This document shows positions 1 to 10,680 of a DNA stretch of 26,001 bases, in pieces. Position 1 is the stretch's first letter. The number at the start of each line of letters is the position of its first letter. Source of the stretch: Chara braunii (lineage: Eukaryota; Streptophyta; Charophyceae; Charales; Characeae); assembly GCA_003427395.1 (NCBI GenBank), contig BFEA01000204.1, positions 514,443 to 540,443 of the forward strand, in the 5' to 3' direction. The translations under genes and the position numbers were made by a program. The notes under the pieces are model-generated. The model was given only the letters and a program-made list of their open reading frames with translations. It had not been told where the DNA came from and did not search any database.

Positions 1-433
1 GCCAGTCTTATATAGAGCTGCCCGTGCAGTAGGCCGGTAGGCTGCTCCTTGCTGCTGCCGAGGTGCAGGAGGCTGCTCTTGCCAATGCCTCCGCCTGCCA
101 GGCCCTGCGGAAGTTTCCTGGAAGTTTCCGGTAGGGCTTCCGGAAGCTTCCGTAGGGAAGTCTGGTCTGAGGGCTTATAAGCCCTTGGTCTGACAGGCCC
201 TGCCAGGCTTTCAGTCTGGCAACCGTTTTAGGACCTGTAGGGCCTGAACTCGGTTGTCAGGCTGAAATGTCTCTGGGGCCTGTAAGCCCTAAGTTTTAGG
301 CTTCAGTCTGGCAACCGTTTTAGGGCCTGTAGGGCCTGAATTCGGTTGTCAGGCTGAAATGTCTCCGGGGCCTGTAAGCCCTAAGTTTTAGGCTTTTAGG
401 CTGACTGTCTGGGACGGGCCCTGTAGGGCCCGT
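1..433 (+). mobile_element. LTR or leader remnant upstream of a gypsy pol fragment
   Basis: GC-rich, non-coding sequence dense in variants of gggcctgtagggcctg. It has TATA-like motifs at 8-15 (ttatatag) and 175-180 (ttataa), and a 92-bp tandem repeat. Its first 115 bases share blocks with 10323-10390 (gccagtcttatatag, then aggctgctcttg plus caatgcc), so this is a dispersed repeat. It ends directly against a gypsy RT reading frame on the same strand, with no gag, protease or primer-binding site between. I infer LTR/leader sequence joined to pol by an internal deletion. The outer LTR end lies off the window, so the LTR call is inference. Confidence 0.5.
212..395 (+). repeat. 92-bp tandem repeat, two copies
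   Basis: cagtctggcaaccg starts at 212 and again at 304, and both copies continue through the same gggcctgtagggcctga and ggctgaaatgtct blocks to the end of the second unit, with few differences. The motifs resemble the 46-bp repeats inside the LTR at 17304-17579, which suggests related LTR families. Confidence 0.85.
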
Positions 434-1027
434 GTGGCTACGCAGTATGCCACAGAGGGAGTGGTCGCTAAATACCCGGATCTATTTGAAGAGCAGAAAG
501 GAGTTGTTGAGAGGGAGGTCGTCCATGCAATAGAGATTATCCCAGGGTCTAGTATTCCGAAGGGTAGGATCTATCAGATGCCTCCAACTGAGCTTGATGA
601 GCTTCGCCGACAGCTCAAGGATCTCAGAGAAGGGTTGGATCCGGCCGAGTTTCTCCCCTTATGGATCTCTTGTCTTATTTGTACCGAAGAAGGGGGGAAC
701 GTTGAGGATGTGCATTGACTATAGGGGGCTCAATGCCATCACTGCTAAGAACGCAGAGCCCCTACCGTGCATCGATGACTTATTGGACCGAGCGCAAGGT
801 TGCCGGTACTTCAGTTAGATAAATCTGAAGTCCAGGTAATGTTGGCTCAGCTAGTATTCCTCTTGAGGAAAGAAGATTATCAGAACTGATACCCACTTCA
901 TCTTGAAGCTTATCACCATCAGATTGCAATCTAGCCTGAGGATCAACACAAAACCGCTTTTCGGACCAGGTGCGGTCTTTACGAGTTTGTGGTAATGCCT
1001 TTCGGCCTCTGCAATGCTCATGGCACC
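434..1027 (+). pseudogene. Ty3/gypsy reverse transcriptase, N-terminal part (broken)
   Basis: Encodes the segment just before the RT and the first half of the RT of a gypsy polyprotein. Visible landmarks are [26 protein letters not shown], then after a frameshift near 660-690 LFVPKKGG and [19 protein letters not shown], and finally [13 protein letters not shown] (normally FGLTNAP or similar). An in-frame stop follows the YFS of motif A near 816, and another lies near 928. A foreign segment of about 74 bp (837-910) separates LKS from YHHQI. The frame runs into a T-run at 1028 where retroposons have inserted; the RT resumes after 2026. It is a non-functional fossil, confidently assigned to gypsy by the RT motifs. 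Confidence 0.85.
837..910 (+). other. Short intervening segment inside gypsy RT
   Basis: The RT reading LKS...YHQI is interrupted here by about 74 bases with no RT similarity. The segment begins taatg directly after tccagg and ends ...cttgaagct. It contains the small palindrome cctcttgagg. It could be filler from repair, a small insertion, or an intron-like piece; the sequence does not decide. Confidence 0.5.
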
Positions 1028-1725
1028 TTTTTTTTTTTTAAAAGGGTTGTAGAAGTGTCGGGGACGCAGCCGTGATCGGGGAGCCGATGGGAGGCCGCAC
1101 GCACCAGGTTCGGCCAACTCGTCGGCGTGGTGGCCTCACACAGAACTCACTCAAGACTAGGCTCAAGAGGGATAGAGGAAGCCACCTTAGCCATACCCAC
1201 ACTCGCACCGCCAGTTTCGTCACAGGTCTGGTGCTACCTGCGCGCCTGCGACTTGGAGCAACCCCCCCGAACTCAGGGTCTTTCATCCCCTATTTGCACC
1301 CCTGCCGGGAGGCTTTGACGCACCCACAGCCACAACGGTGCCTCAGAGGACGAATGGTCCTGCTAGGGGGGGGTCGTCCGATCGCTCCTGATGGGACGCC
1401 ATCACCACTGAGTCCACCCCTTTCAGGGTTGAATCCCCCCATGGTCTCAACAATCCCGAAGGGCGTAGTAGCAAGCGTTACGGCACCCGAGGTGGCGCAC
1501 GTAGTCCGACAAGTCCGCAGACCCGAACAATACTGGAATAACTCCAGTTACATGTGCCCCAAAGAGCGCCTCGTTGCTACACTCAGTGTGCGAATAGCAT
1601 GTGAGTCATGTTCAACGCCCGTCGGCGGCATATGCACGAGGTCATGGAGTTATGAACCCACGCCCTCTGGCCACATGTGCGTTTCCAACCGTTGCCCTAA
1701 CCACTGGGCTATCATGCCATCGACA

Positions 1726-1727
<2 letters not shown>
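1028..1727 (-). mobile_element. tRNA-derived SINE-like retroposon
   Basis: Read on the minus strand, the element opens with a tRNA-like head (GGTGTCGATGGCATGATAGC), has an A box and a B box at tRNA-like spacing, then a body of about 600 bp without convincing coding, and ends in a run of 12 A (the T-run at 1028-1039 on the plus strand). It interrupts gypsy RT codons. About 700 bp is long for a plant SINE, so part of the body may be another sequence. Reading frames through it, including a 245-residue plus-strand frame, match no family I know. RNA polymerase III transcription is inferred from the boxes. Confidence 0.65.
1646..1711 (-). promoter_or_regulatory. Internal RNA polymerase III promoter (A and B boxes)
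   Basis: On the minus strand, TAGCCCAGTGGTTAGGGC (1711-1694) fits the tRNA A box, and GGGTTCATAACTCC (1659-1646) is close to the B box GGTTCGANNCC. They lie about 35 bases apart, as in tRNA genes. The A box begins about 17 bases after the element's 5' end. Confidence 0.7.
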
Positions 1728-1759
<32 letters not shown>

Positions 1760-2026
1760 CTCAACATACACAGCCCCATCTATTCTGGGGGCATCAGTCC
1801 GGTTGCTAATCACCGGCAAGCAGAAAGACAAAGGTCGAAAAAGAAACATAAACAGAAGAAAGCTGGGGAATGGGGGTATCCCCCCAGGCACCCAAAAAAG
1901 GAGGCCTGGGAGGCAGCGACAGTAAAAAAGGATGGGCAAACTCACATCTTCCTATCCCCCCTAATGCTCCCACCGGGAGGCAAAGCAGCACCCAGTCGTG
2001 AAAGCACCTACGAGGTAGAATGATTG
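1728..2026 (-). mobile_element. Short A-tailed retroposon, host of the SINE insertion
   Basis: On the minus strand, about 270 bp of unrecognised sequence ends in a run of 28 A (T-run 1728-1755 on the plus strand). Its right edge abuts resumed gypsy RT codons (...ACGCGATGAACATG). The SINE-like element starts immediately after this A-tail, so the second element seems to have inserted into the tail of the first. No coding sequence or Pol III boxes are visible, so the class is unknown: it could be a SINE, a 5'-truncated LINE or a processed transcript. Confidence 0.5.
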
Positions 2027-2586
2027 TGCCACGCGATGAACATGATCTTTCATGACTACTTAGATAAGTTTGTCATCATGTACCTCGATGACATACTTAT
2101 TTTTAGTAGGATTGTCGAGGAGCATGTAACCCATTTAGATAAAGTACTCAGTCTCCTTCAGCGGCACCAGTTCAGATTAACCGGGAGAAGTGCGAGTTTG
2201 GCCGCACCCGGATCCTGTATGTGGGTCATGAGATTTTCGTGGAGGGATTGAAGCCCGATGACGCGAAGGTGGCCAGCATTCGTGATTGGTCGCGTCCTCA
2301 GTCTGTGACTGAGGTGAGGTCCTTCTTGGGGATGACCGACTACTACTGCAACTTCGTGAAGAACTATAGCATAGTGTCCGCACCCTTGTCGGATCTCACA
2401 CGCCTTGACATCCCCTGGGAGTGGACAGACAAGTGTGAGGCTGCTTTCAGACATCTGAAGCATTCCCTGACACACCATGAGGCCTTGAAACTTCCTGATC
2501 CTGACAAACCATTTGTTGTGACCACAAATGCCAGCCAATATGCCATTGGTGTCGTGCTTGCGCAGCACGAGGGAAAAAAGTTGAGG
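2027..2586 (+). pseudogene. Ty3/gypsy RT C-terminal part and start of RNase H (broken)
   Basis: This continues the RT interrupted at 1028. It opens with [25 protein letters not shown]; the catalytic YLDD is encoded at 2081-2092. A frameshift near 2170-2182 precedes [37 protein letters not shown] and PLSDLT. RNase H then begins with FVVTTNASQYAIG, where the usual catalytic Asp of TDAS is Asn, and VLAQHEGKKLR. From there the frame runs straight into the pentamer array, so the rest of RNase H and the integrase are missing. The assignment is firm; the gene is dead. Confidence 0.85.
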
Positions 2587-5500
2587 CTGGTACTCTACGA
2601 CGCTCTACTCTACTCTCCGACACTCTACGACACTCTACGACTACTGTACTCTACTCTACTCAACTCTACGACAATCTATGACACTCTACTCTACGACATT
2701 GTACGACACTCTACGACACTCTACTCTACTCTACTTTACTTTACGACATTCTTTTGTACTCTATGACACTCTACGACACTCTATAAAACGATACTCTACT
2801 CTACGACACTCCACTCGACAACACTGTACTCTAAAATACTCTACGACACTACACGAAACTCTACTCTACTCGACTGTACTCTACGACACTTTACTCTACT
2901 CGACCCACTCTACACTACTCTACTTTATTCTAAGACACTCTACAACACTCTACTCTACTCTACTCGACGACACTCTACTCTACTCTACTCGACGACACTC
3001 TACTCTACTCTACTCTACAACGCTCTTCGACACTCTACGACACTGCGGTACTCGAATCTACTCTACTCTACGACACTCTACTCTACGTCACTTTACTCTA
3101 CTTTACTCTACGGCACTCTACTCTACTCTATTCTACGGTACTGTACTCTACTACTCTTCTCTATGACACGGTACGACACTGTACTCTACTCTACTCTACT
3201 CTACTCTACTCTACTCTACTCTACGACATACTCTTCTCTATGACACGGTACGACACTGTACTCTACTCTACTCTACTCTACTCTACTCTACTCTACTCTA
3301 CGACACTATTTTACTCTACTCTACTCTGCTCTACTCTACTCTACTCTACAACACTCTATGACACTCTACGACACTCTACGACACTCTACAAAACTTCACT
3401 CTACGACACTCTACTCTTCTCTACTCTACGACACTTTACTCTACTCTACAACACTCTCCTCTACTCTCCTCTACGATATTGTACTCTACTCTACAACAAT
3501 CTACTGTACTATACTCTGCGGCACTTTATGACACTCTATTGTACCCTACGACACTTTGCTCTCCTCTACGACAATAAACTTTACTGTACTCTACTGTACT
3601 TTACTACACTTACTCTACTCTACTCTACTTTACGACATGCTACTCTACTCTACTCCACGACATGCTACTCTACTCTACTCTACTCTACTCTACTCTGCTC
3701 TACTCTACCCTATGCTACTCTACTATACTCTACGACACTCTACGACACTTTACGACACTCTACGACACTCTACGACACTCTTCTGTACTTTACGACACTC
3801 TACGGCACTCTACGACACTCTAGTCTACGACACTCTACTCTACCCCACTCTACCACACTGTACGACACTCTATTCTACTCTTCTCTACTCTACTCTACTC
3901 TACTATACTCAACTCCACTCTACTCTACTCTACGACAATCTACTCTACGACAATCTACTCTACTACAATCTACTCTACGGCACTCTACTCCGCTCTACTC
4001 TACTCTATTCTACCCTCTCTACACTACTCCACTCTACTCTACAATACTCTACTCTACTCGACGACACTCTACCCTACTCTACTCTACGATATTCTACTCT
4101 ACTACAGTCTACGACACTCTACTCTACGACACTCTACCATTCTCGGCTCTACTCTACTTTACTATACGAAACTCTACTCTACTCTACTCTACTTTACGAC
4201 ACTCTCCTCTACTCTACAACACTCTACTCTACGATACTGTACTCTACTCTACAACAATCTATATGACACTTTGCTCTACTCTACTTTACTCTACGACACT
4301 CTACGACACTTTTTTGTACTCTATGACACTCTACGACACTCTACAAAACTTTACTCTAAGACACTCTATTATTTTCTACTCTACTCTACGACACTCTACT
4401 CTACTATACTCTACCCTACGACACTATACTCTACTGTACTCGACTACTCTACACTACACACTCTACTCTACTCTACGACACTCTACAACACTCTACGACA
4501 ATCTACTCTACGACACTCTACAACATTCTACGACACTCGACTCTACTCTACTCTACAGCCACTCGACGACACTCTACTCTACTCTACTCTACTCTTCTCT
4601 ACTTTACGATACTTCACTCTACTCTACAACACTCTACTCGACTCTACTCTACAACAATCTACTTCATTATACTTTGCGGCACTTTATGACACTCTACTCT
4701 ACTCTATGACACTCTACGACACTTTGCTCTCCTCTACGACATTATACTTTACTCTACCCTACTCTATCACTCTCTTCTCTACTTTACTTTACTACACTCT
4801 ACTTTACTTTACTCTACTCTACTCTACAACATCCTACTCTACTCTACTCTGTTCTACTGTACTCTACTCTACTGTACTCGACTCTACTCCACTCTACTCT
4901 ACTCTACTCTACTCTACTCTACTCTACTCTACTCTACTCTATTTTACTATACGACACTCTACGACACTCTTTTGTACTCTATGACACTCTACGACACTCT
5001 ACAAAACTCTACTCTACGACACTCTACATAACTCTACTTTACTCCACTCCACTCTACCACACTATACGACACTCTTCTCTACTCTACTCTACTCTACTTT
5101 ACTCAACTCCACTGTACTCTACTCTACGACACCCTGCTCCATTGTACTCTACTCTACTCTACCCACTCTACACTACTCTACTCTACTCTAAGACACTCTA
5201 CTCTACTCTACTCTACTCGATGACAGTCTACGACACTCTACTCTACGACACTCTACGATTCTCGTTTCTACTCTACTTTACTCTACTCTACTCTACTCTA
5301 CGATACTGGACGCTACTCTACGACAATCTACTCTACTATACTCTGTGACACTTTATGACATTCTACTCTACGACACTCTACTCTACTCTACGACATTACA
5401 CTCTACTCTGCTCTACTCTATGACTCTCTATTCTACTCTACTCTACTCTACGAGACTCTGCTCTACTCTACGACCTTATACTCTACTCTACAATACCCAA

Positions 5501-8500
5501 CTCTTTGACTCTTTACTCTACTTTACTTTACGACACTCTACTCTACTCTACTCTACTCTACTCTATTCTGTTGTACGACACTCTAGTCTACTCTACGACA
5601 CTCTACAAAACTCTATTGTACGACACTCTACTCTACTGTACTCTGCTCTAGTCTACTCGTCTCTCCGATACTATACGGCAATCTACTTTACTCTACTCTA
5701 CTCTACTCTACTCTACTCTACTCTACTCTACTCTACTCTACTCTACTCCACTCTACTTTACTCAACTTTTCCCATTTTACTACACTCTACTCTACTGTAC
5801 TACACTTAACTCTACTCTACTCTACTCTACTCTACTCTACTTTACTCTACTCTACTCTACTTTACTCTACTCTACTCTTCTATGCTCAACTACTCTACTT
5901 TACTCTATTCTACTCTACTCTACCCACCCTACTCTACTCTACAACACTCTTCGACACTATACGACAATCTACTCTACAACAATGACTCTACTCTACTCTA
6001 GGACACTCTACTCTACTCTACGACAGTCTACTCTACGACACTTAACTCTACGACACTCTACTCTACTCTACGACACTCAACGACACTTTGCTCTACTCTA
6101 CGACACTATACTCTACTCTACTCTACTCTACTCGATGACGCTCTACTCCAGTCTACTCTACAGTACTCTACTCTACTCTACTCTACTCTAATGTGCTGTA
6201 TGATATTCTACTCTACTCTACTCTACTCCACTCTACTCTACTACACTCTTCTATACTCTTTGACACTCTACGACACTCCACGACACTTTACAAAACTGTA
6301 CTCTACGACACCCTACGCCACTCTATTCTACTCTACTACACAATACTCTACTATACTCTACTCCACGACACTATACGACACTCTACTCTGCATTACTCTA
6401 CTCAACTCTACTCTACTCTACTCTAAGATACTCTACAACATTATATTCTACTACATTCTACTCTACGACACTCTACTCTACTCTACGACACTCTACGGCA
6501 CTGTAGAACATTGTACAACACTCTACTCTACTCTACAACGTTGTACTCTACTCTACGACACTCTACTCTACTCTACAACACTCTACTCTACTCTACAACA
6601 CTCTATTCTACTCTACGACAATGTAGGACAGTCTACTCTGCTCTACGACACGGTACTCTACTCTACTCTACATTACGACTTTAGGACGCTCTACTCTACT
6701 CTACAACATTGTACTCTACTCTACAACATTGTACTCTACTCTACAACATTGTACTCTACTCCACTCTACGACATGCTACTCTACTCAATGACACTCTAAG
6801 ACACTCTACTTTACTTTATGACACTCTAAGACACTCTACTTTACTTTATGACACTCTATAACACTCTACTCTACTCTACTCTATTCTACGACACTGTAGT
6901 CTACTTTGTGACATTAAACTCTTCTCTATGACACTCTACTATACGACACTCTAAAATACTATACTCTACGACACTCTACGCAACGAGAGTCTACTTTACT
7001 CTTCTCTACGATACTCTACGACTACTCTACTCTACTCTCTTCAACTCTACCACACTCTACTCTACGACACTCTACAACACTCTGCGACACTCTACTCTAC
7101 CCTACGACACTCTTCTATACTCTATGACACTCCACGACACTCTACAAAACTCTACAAAACTCTACTTTACTCTTCTCTACTCTACGACACTCTACTGTAC
7201 TATACTATACTCTACGACACTCTACTCTACACCACGACACTCTACGACACTCTACTCTACTCTACCCACTTTACACTACTCTACTCTACTCTAAGACACT
7301 CTACAATACTCTACTCTAAAACACTTTACTCTACTCTACGCGACGACACTCTATCATACTCTACTCTACGACACTTCAATTTACGACACTCTTCGACACT
7401 CTACGACACTCTACGACACTCTACTCTATTATACTCTACTCTACTCTACTCTACACTACGATAGTCTTCTCTACTCTTGACACTCTACTCTACGACACTT
7501 TACTCTACTTTACTCTATGACACTCTACTTTACTCTACTCTACGATACTGTACTCTACTCTATGACAATCTACTCTCATATACTCTACGACACTTTATGA
7601 CATTGCACTCTAGTCTGCTCTTCTCTACGACACTCTACGACACTTGACTCTCCTCTACGACACTGTACTCTAGTCTACTCTACGACACTCTACTCTACTC
7701 TACGACACTTTACCCTACTCTACTCTGCACTACTCTACTCCGCTTTACTCTACTCTACTTCACTCTACTCTCCTCTACGATACTTTGCTCTACCCTACGA
7801 CACTCTACGACACTCTACGATATTTTACGACACTCTACGTAAATCTTCTGTACTTTATAACATTCTACGACACTCTACGACACTGTACAAAACCTTACTC
7901 TACTCTACTCTACTCTACTCTACTCAATTCTACTCAACTCTACTCTACAACACTCTACTCTACTCTACTCTACTCTACTTTACTCTACTCTACTCTACTC
8001 TACTCTACTCTATTCTACTCTACTCTACTCTACTCCACTCTACTCTACTCCACTCTATTGTACTCTACTCTACCCATTACTCTACTCCACGACACTCTAC
8101 GACACTCTACGACTCTCGACTCTACTCTACTCTACACTATTCTACTCTACACTACTCTACTCTACACTACTCTACTCTACGACAGTCTACTCTACTTTAC
8201 GAGACTCTCCTCTCCTCTCCTCTACGACACTTCACTCTACTCTACTCTACGACACACTACTCTACTCTAGTCTACGATACTGTATTCTACTCTACGCCAA
8301 TCTACTCTACTATATTGTGCAGAACTTTATGACACTCTACTCTACTCTACGACACTCTATGGCACCCTACAACACTCTGCGACACTTTGCTCTACTCTAC
8401 GGCACTATACTCTACTCTACTCTACTCTATGACTCTCTACTCTACTGTACTCTATGACATTCTACTCTACTCTACTCTACTCTGCTCTGCGACATTGTAC

Positions 8501-9340
8501 TCTACTCTAATCTAATCTACGATACTCTATGACACTCTTTTGTACTCTACGACACTCTATGACACTCTTCTGTACTCTACGACACTCTTTTGAACTCTAC
8601 AACACTCTACTCTACTCTACTCTACTCTACTTTACTCTACTCTACTCTACTCTACTCTACTCTACTCTACTCTTTACTCTACTCTACGCTACTCTACTCT
8701 ACGCTACTCTACTCTACTCTACTCTACTCTACTCTGCTCCACTATACTATATTCTACTCTAGCACACTACACGACACTCTACTCTACTCTACTGTAAACT
8801 AGTCTACTCTACTCTACTGTACTCAACTCCACTCTACTATACTCTACGACACTCTACTCGACCACGCTCTACTCTACTCTATTCTACTTTACTCTACTCT
8901 ATGACACTTTAGGACACTCTACTCTACTCTACTCTACTCTACTCTACTCTACTCTACTCTACGACCCTCTACTCTACTCTACTCTACTCTACTCTACTCT
9001 ACGATACTGTACTTCACTCTACGACAATCTGCTCTAGTGTACTTTGCGACACTCGATGACACTCTACTCTACGACACTCTACGACACTCTGCTCCACTCT
9101 TTGACATTGTACTCTACTCTACTCAACTCTACTCTACTCTACTCTACTCTACTCTACGCTACTCTACTCTACTCTACTCCACTCTACTTTACTTTATTAT
9201 ACCGATTGTACTCTACTTTACCCTACTCTACTCTACTACACTCTACTCTACTCTGAGACACTTTACAGTGTTTACACCACTCTACTCTACGACAATCTAC
9301 GACACTCTACTCTACTATACGACACTCTACTCTACTCTAT
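2587..9340 (+). repeat. 6.75-kb degenerate pentamer satellite with higher-order repeats
   Basis: Almost the whole stretch is built from two pentamers, ACTCT and ACGAC, with point variants (ACTTT, ATGAC, ACAAC, ACTGT) and rare phase slips. ACGAC units are nearly always single, each followed by ACTCT. The plus strand is very poor in G. Above the pentamer level are recurring landmarks: a block starting with acgatactg and followed by acaatct (or a variant) begins at 3473, 4231, 4606, 5300, 7552, 8274 and 9001. A second block (gtactctatgac...acaaaac) begins near 2756, 4316, 4974, 6253, 7117, 7850 and 8542. Spacing is often 0.66-0.75 kb. The monomer allows no stop codon in any plus-strand frame, so the long frames here (up to 489 codons) are composition artefacts. 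Confidence 0.95.
3153..3306 (+). repeat. 77-bp local tandem duplication inside the array
   Basis: The rare string ctatgacacggtacgacact occurs at 3161 and 3238, each preceded by actcttct and followed by gtactct and a pure ACTCT run. The period is 77 bp, which is not a multiple of five, so the block was duplicated as a unit rather than by pentamer slippage. Confidence 0.85.
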
Positions 9341-10020
9341 GATTGATACATGCCTAGTTGGGCAATGTATGTACAACCAAGGATCCACAAGGTGATGAAA
9401 AGGACTGAATGGACAATGAAGTGTTGGTGGAATCTCAACAAGCAGTGTACATGCTGATACATATAAAATGGCACTTGTAGCGCAGTGGAAGACTTGGATA
9501 TAAGTCCTGACCTGACCAAGACTGACACGACATCCCATCATATTTCACACATGTGAGAGGAGGAGGAGGAGATACCAAACTTTTGCATACCGTAATGGTG
9601 CAAACCAGAACAAGGACCGACCTCCCTCGTACAAGATAGTGCAGCGGAATGCTAGGATGCCAATGATCAACCCAATCAATGTTGCAACGTAGACTAAACA
9701 TACATCATCATCATTACAAGGTGTGAAGGGGTCTGGCGCTCACGCAGGAAGAATGTGCCAGCCCCAAACATCCATAGACCAAAAGGAGGGGGATTAGACG
9801 AAGATGAGGGAGAAGATGGGAATGTCGTCACACAAGTGTCCCTGGTATCGATCCCAAATAGTCCCTCGTCAATGTCTCGATCCCAAAGTCGAGTTTGTAT
9901 CCCAATGTCGTCAACATCCCCAAAGTCACCAACCTCTCTCTCGCTCGTAGTCTGTTGATGACGAGAAGTCATATAGCGAGAGGGTGAGGAAGAGATGGTG
10001 GACGGAGAGGAGGAAGAAGA
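9341..10020. other. Unassigned sequence after the array
   Basis: Unique-looking sequence with no gene I can support. The array stops sharply at 9340. The stretch includes a short gaggaggagg run near 9556 and atcccaa-type repeats near 9850-9910. A 92-residue minus-strand frame (9694-9972) is low in complexity (poly-Ser, poly-Met from cat repeats) and matches nothing I know. A box-A-like string at 9479 has no B box partner. Confidence 0.4.
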
Positions 10021-10415
10021 AGAATTCTCTCTCTCTCTCTCTATGTGTCATGTGCCAGGTACTAACCTCTGAAGATGGCGCTGTGTCGCAGGTACCTTGA
10101 AGGCGAAGCTGGAGATATGGCCTCCGCCAAATCTCTCTCTCTCCAGTGCTACTCTAGCTCCTACTAGCGCCCAGCGCTGAAGACTACTGCTAACGCTACT
10201 ATTACTACTGCAGCGCTCCTCCAAAGTGTTGCTGCCAAATCCTGAAGACTACCTCCTGCGTCCTGAACTGCACGTGAAGTGCCTGGGAAGTCCCCTCTAA
10301 ACCACCTGCAGCCTGCAGGGCGGGCCAGTCTTATATAGTGTTGGCCCGTCCAAGAGGCTGCTCTTGTCAATGCCAAAACGTGCCAGACCCTGGTGTTGAA
10401 GTTCAACAAAGGTTT
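10021..10415 (+). mobile_element. LTR-like fragment with TATA box
   Basis: Begins with a CT microsatellite (10025-10042). It contains gccagtcttatatag at 10323 followed by aggctgctcttg, caatgcc and tgccag, blocks shared in order and orientation with positions 1-115, where about 39 extra bases lie between the first two. This marks it as the same repeat family, probably an LTR fragment with its promoter TATA box. It stops where the PLE 3' end begins at 10416. No coding sequence seen. Confidence 0.5.
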
Positions 10416-10680
10416 AGAATGATTACAGAAACTGGAACCAAAGATTAGAAGAAGATGCCTTGAGCATTAATATCGTGGCGTACAACATCTTCCTCCCCAC
10501 ACTCCATAACTCATAGTTACGGAATCACCCGTACTCCGTAGTTACGAAACTCAATCCTTCCACTCAATACACCACTCAGATTGAGGCTTCATACTGCGTC
10601 ACTACAACTTAAATAGTCTCAACCTACACAGTACCTAGAGTTTTTTCCACACCCATACCTTCAAAAAAACAAATTTAGGC

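Noticed and set aside
1072-1809. Plus-strand 245-codon frame
   Set aside because: It runs antisense through the SINE-like element and its T-run (poly-Phe); no domain is recognisable.
1601-2023. Plus-strand 140-codon frame with a poly-Phe stretch
   Set aside because: It spans the 28-T run and two different inserts, so it cannot be a real gene.
3240-4709. Long open reading frames (up to 489 codons) in the array
   Set aside because: The pentamer contains no stop in any plus-strand frame, so open frames are automatic; overlapping frames give the same repeated peptide and there is no start context or domain.
2587-9340. Telomere or interstitial telomere repeat
   Set aside because: The unit CTCTA/TAGAG is unlike known plant or algal telomere repeats (TTTAGGG, TTTTAGGG, TTAGGG), and the ACGAC units and higher-order structure do not fit.
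2587-9340. CRISPR-like array
   Set aside because: There is no constant repeat with unique spacers; variation is spread throughout the pentamers.
9470-9540. tRNA or SINE head at tagcgcagtgg
   Set aside because: It resembles an A box, but no B box lies at a proper distance and no tRNA fold is apparent.
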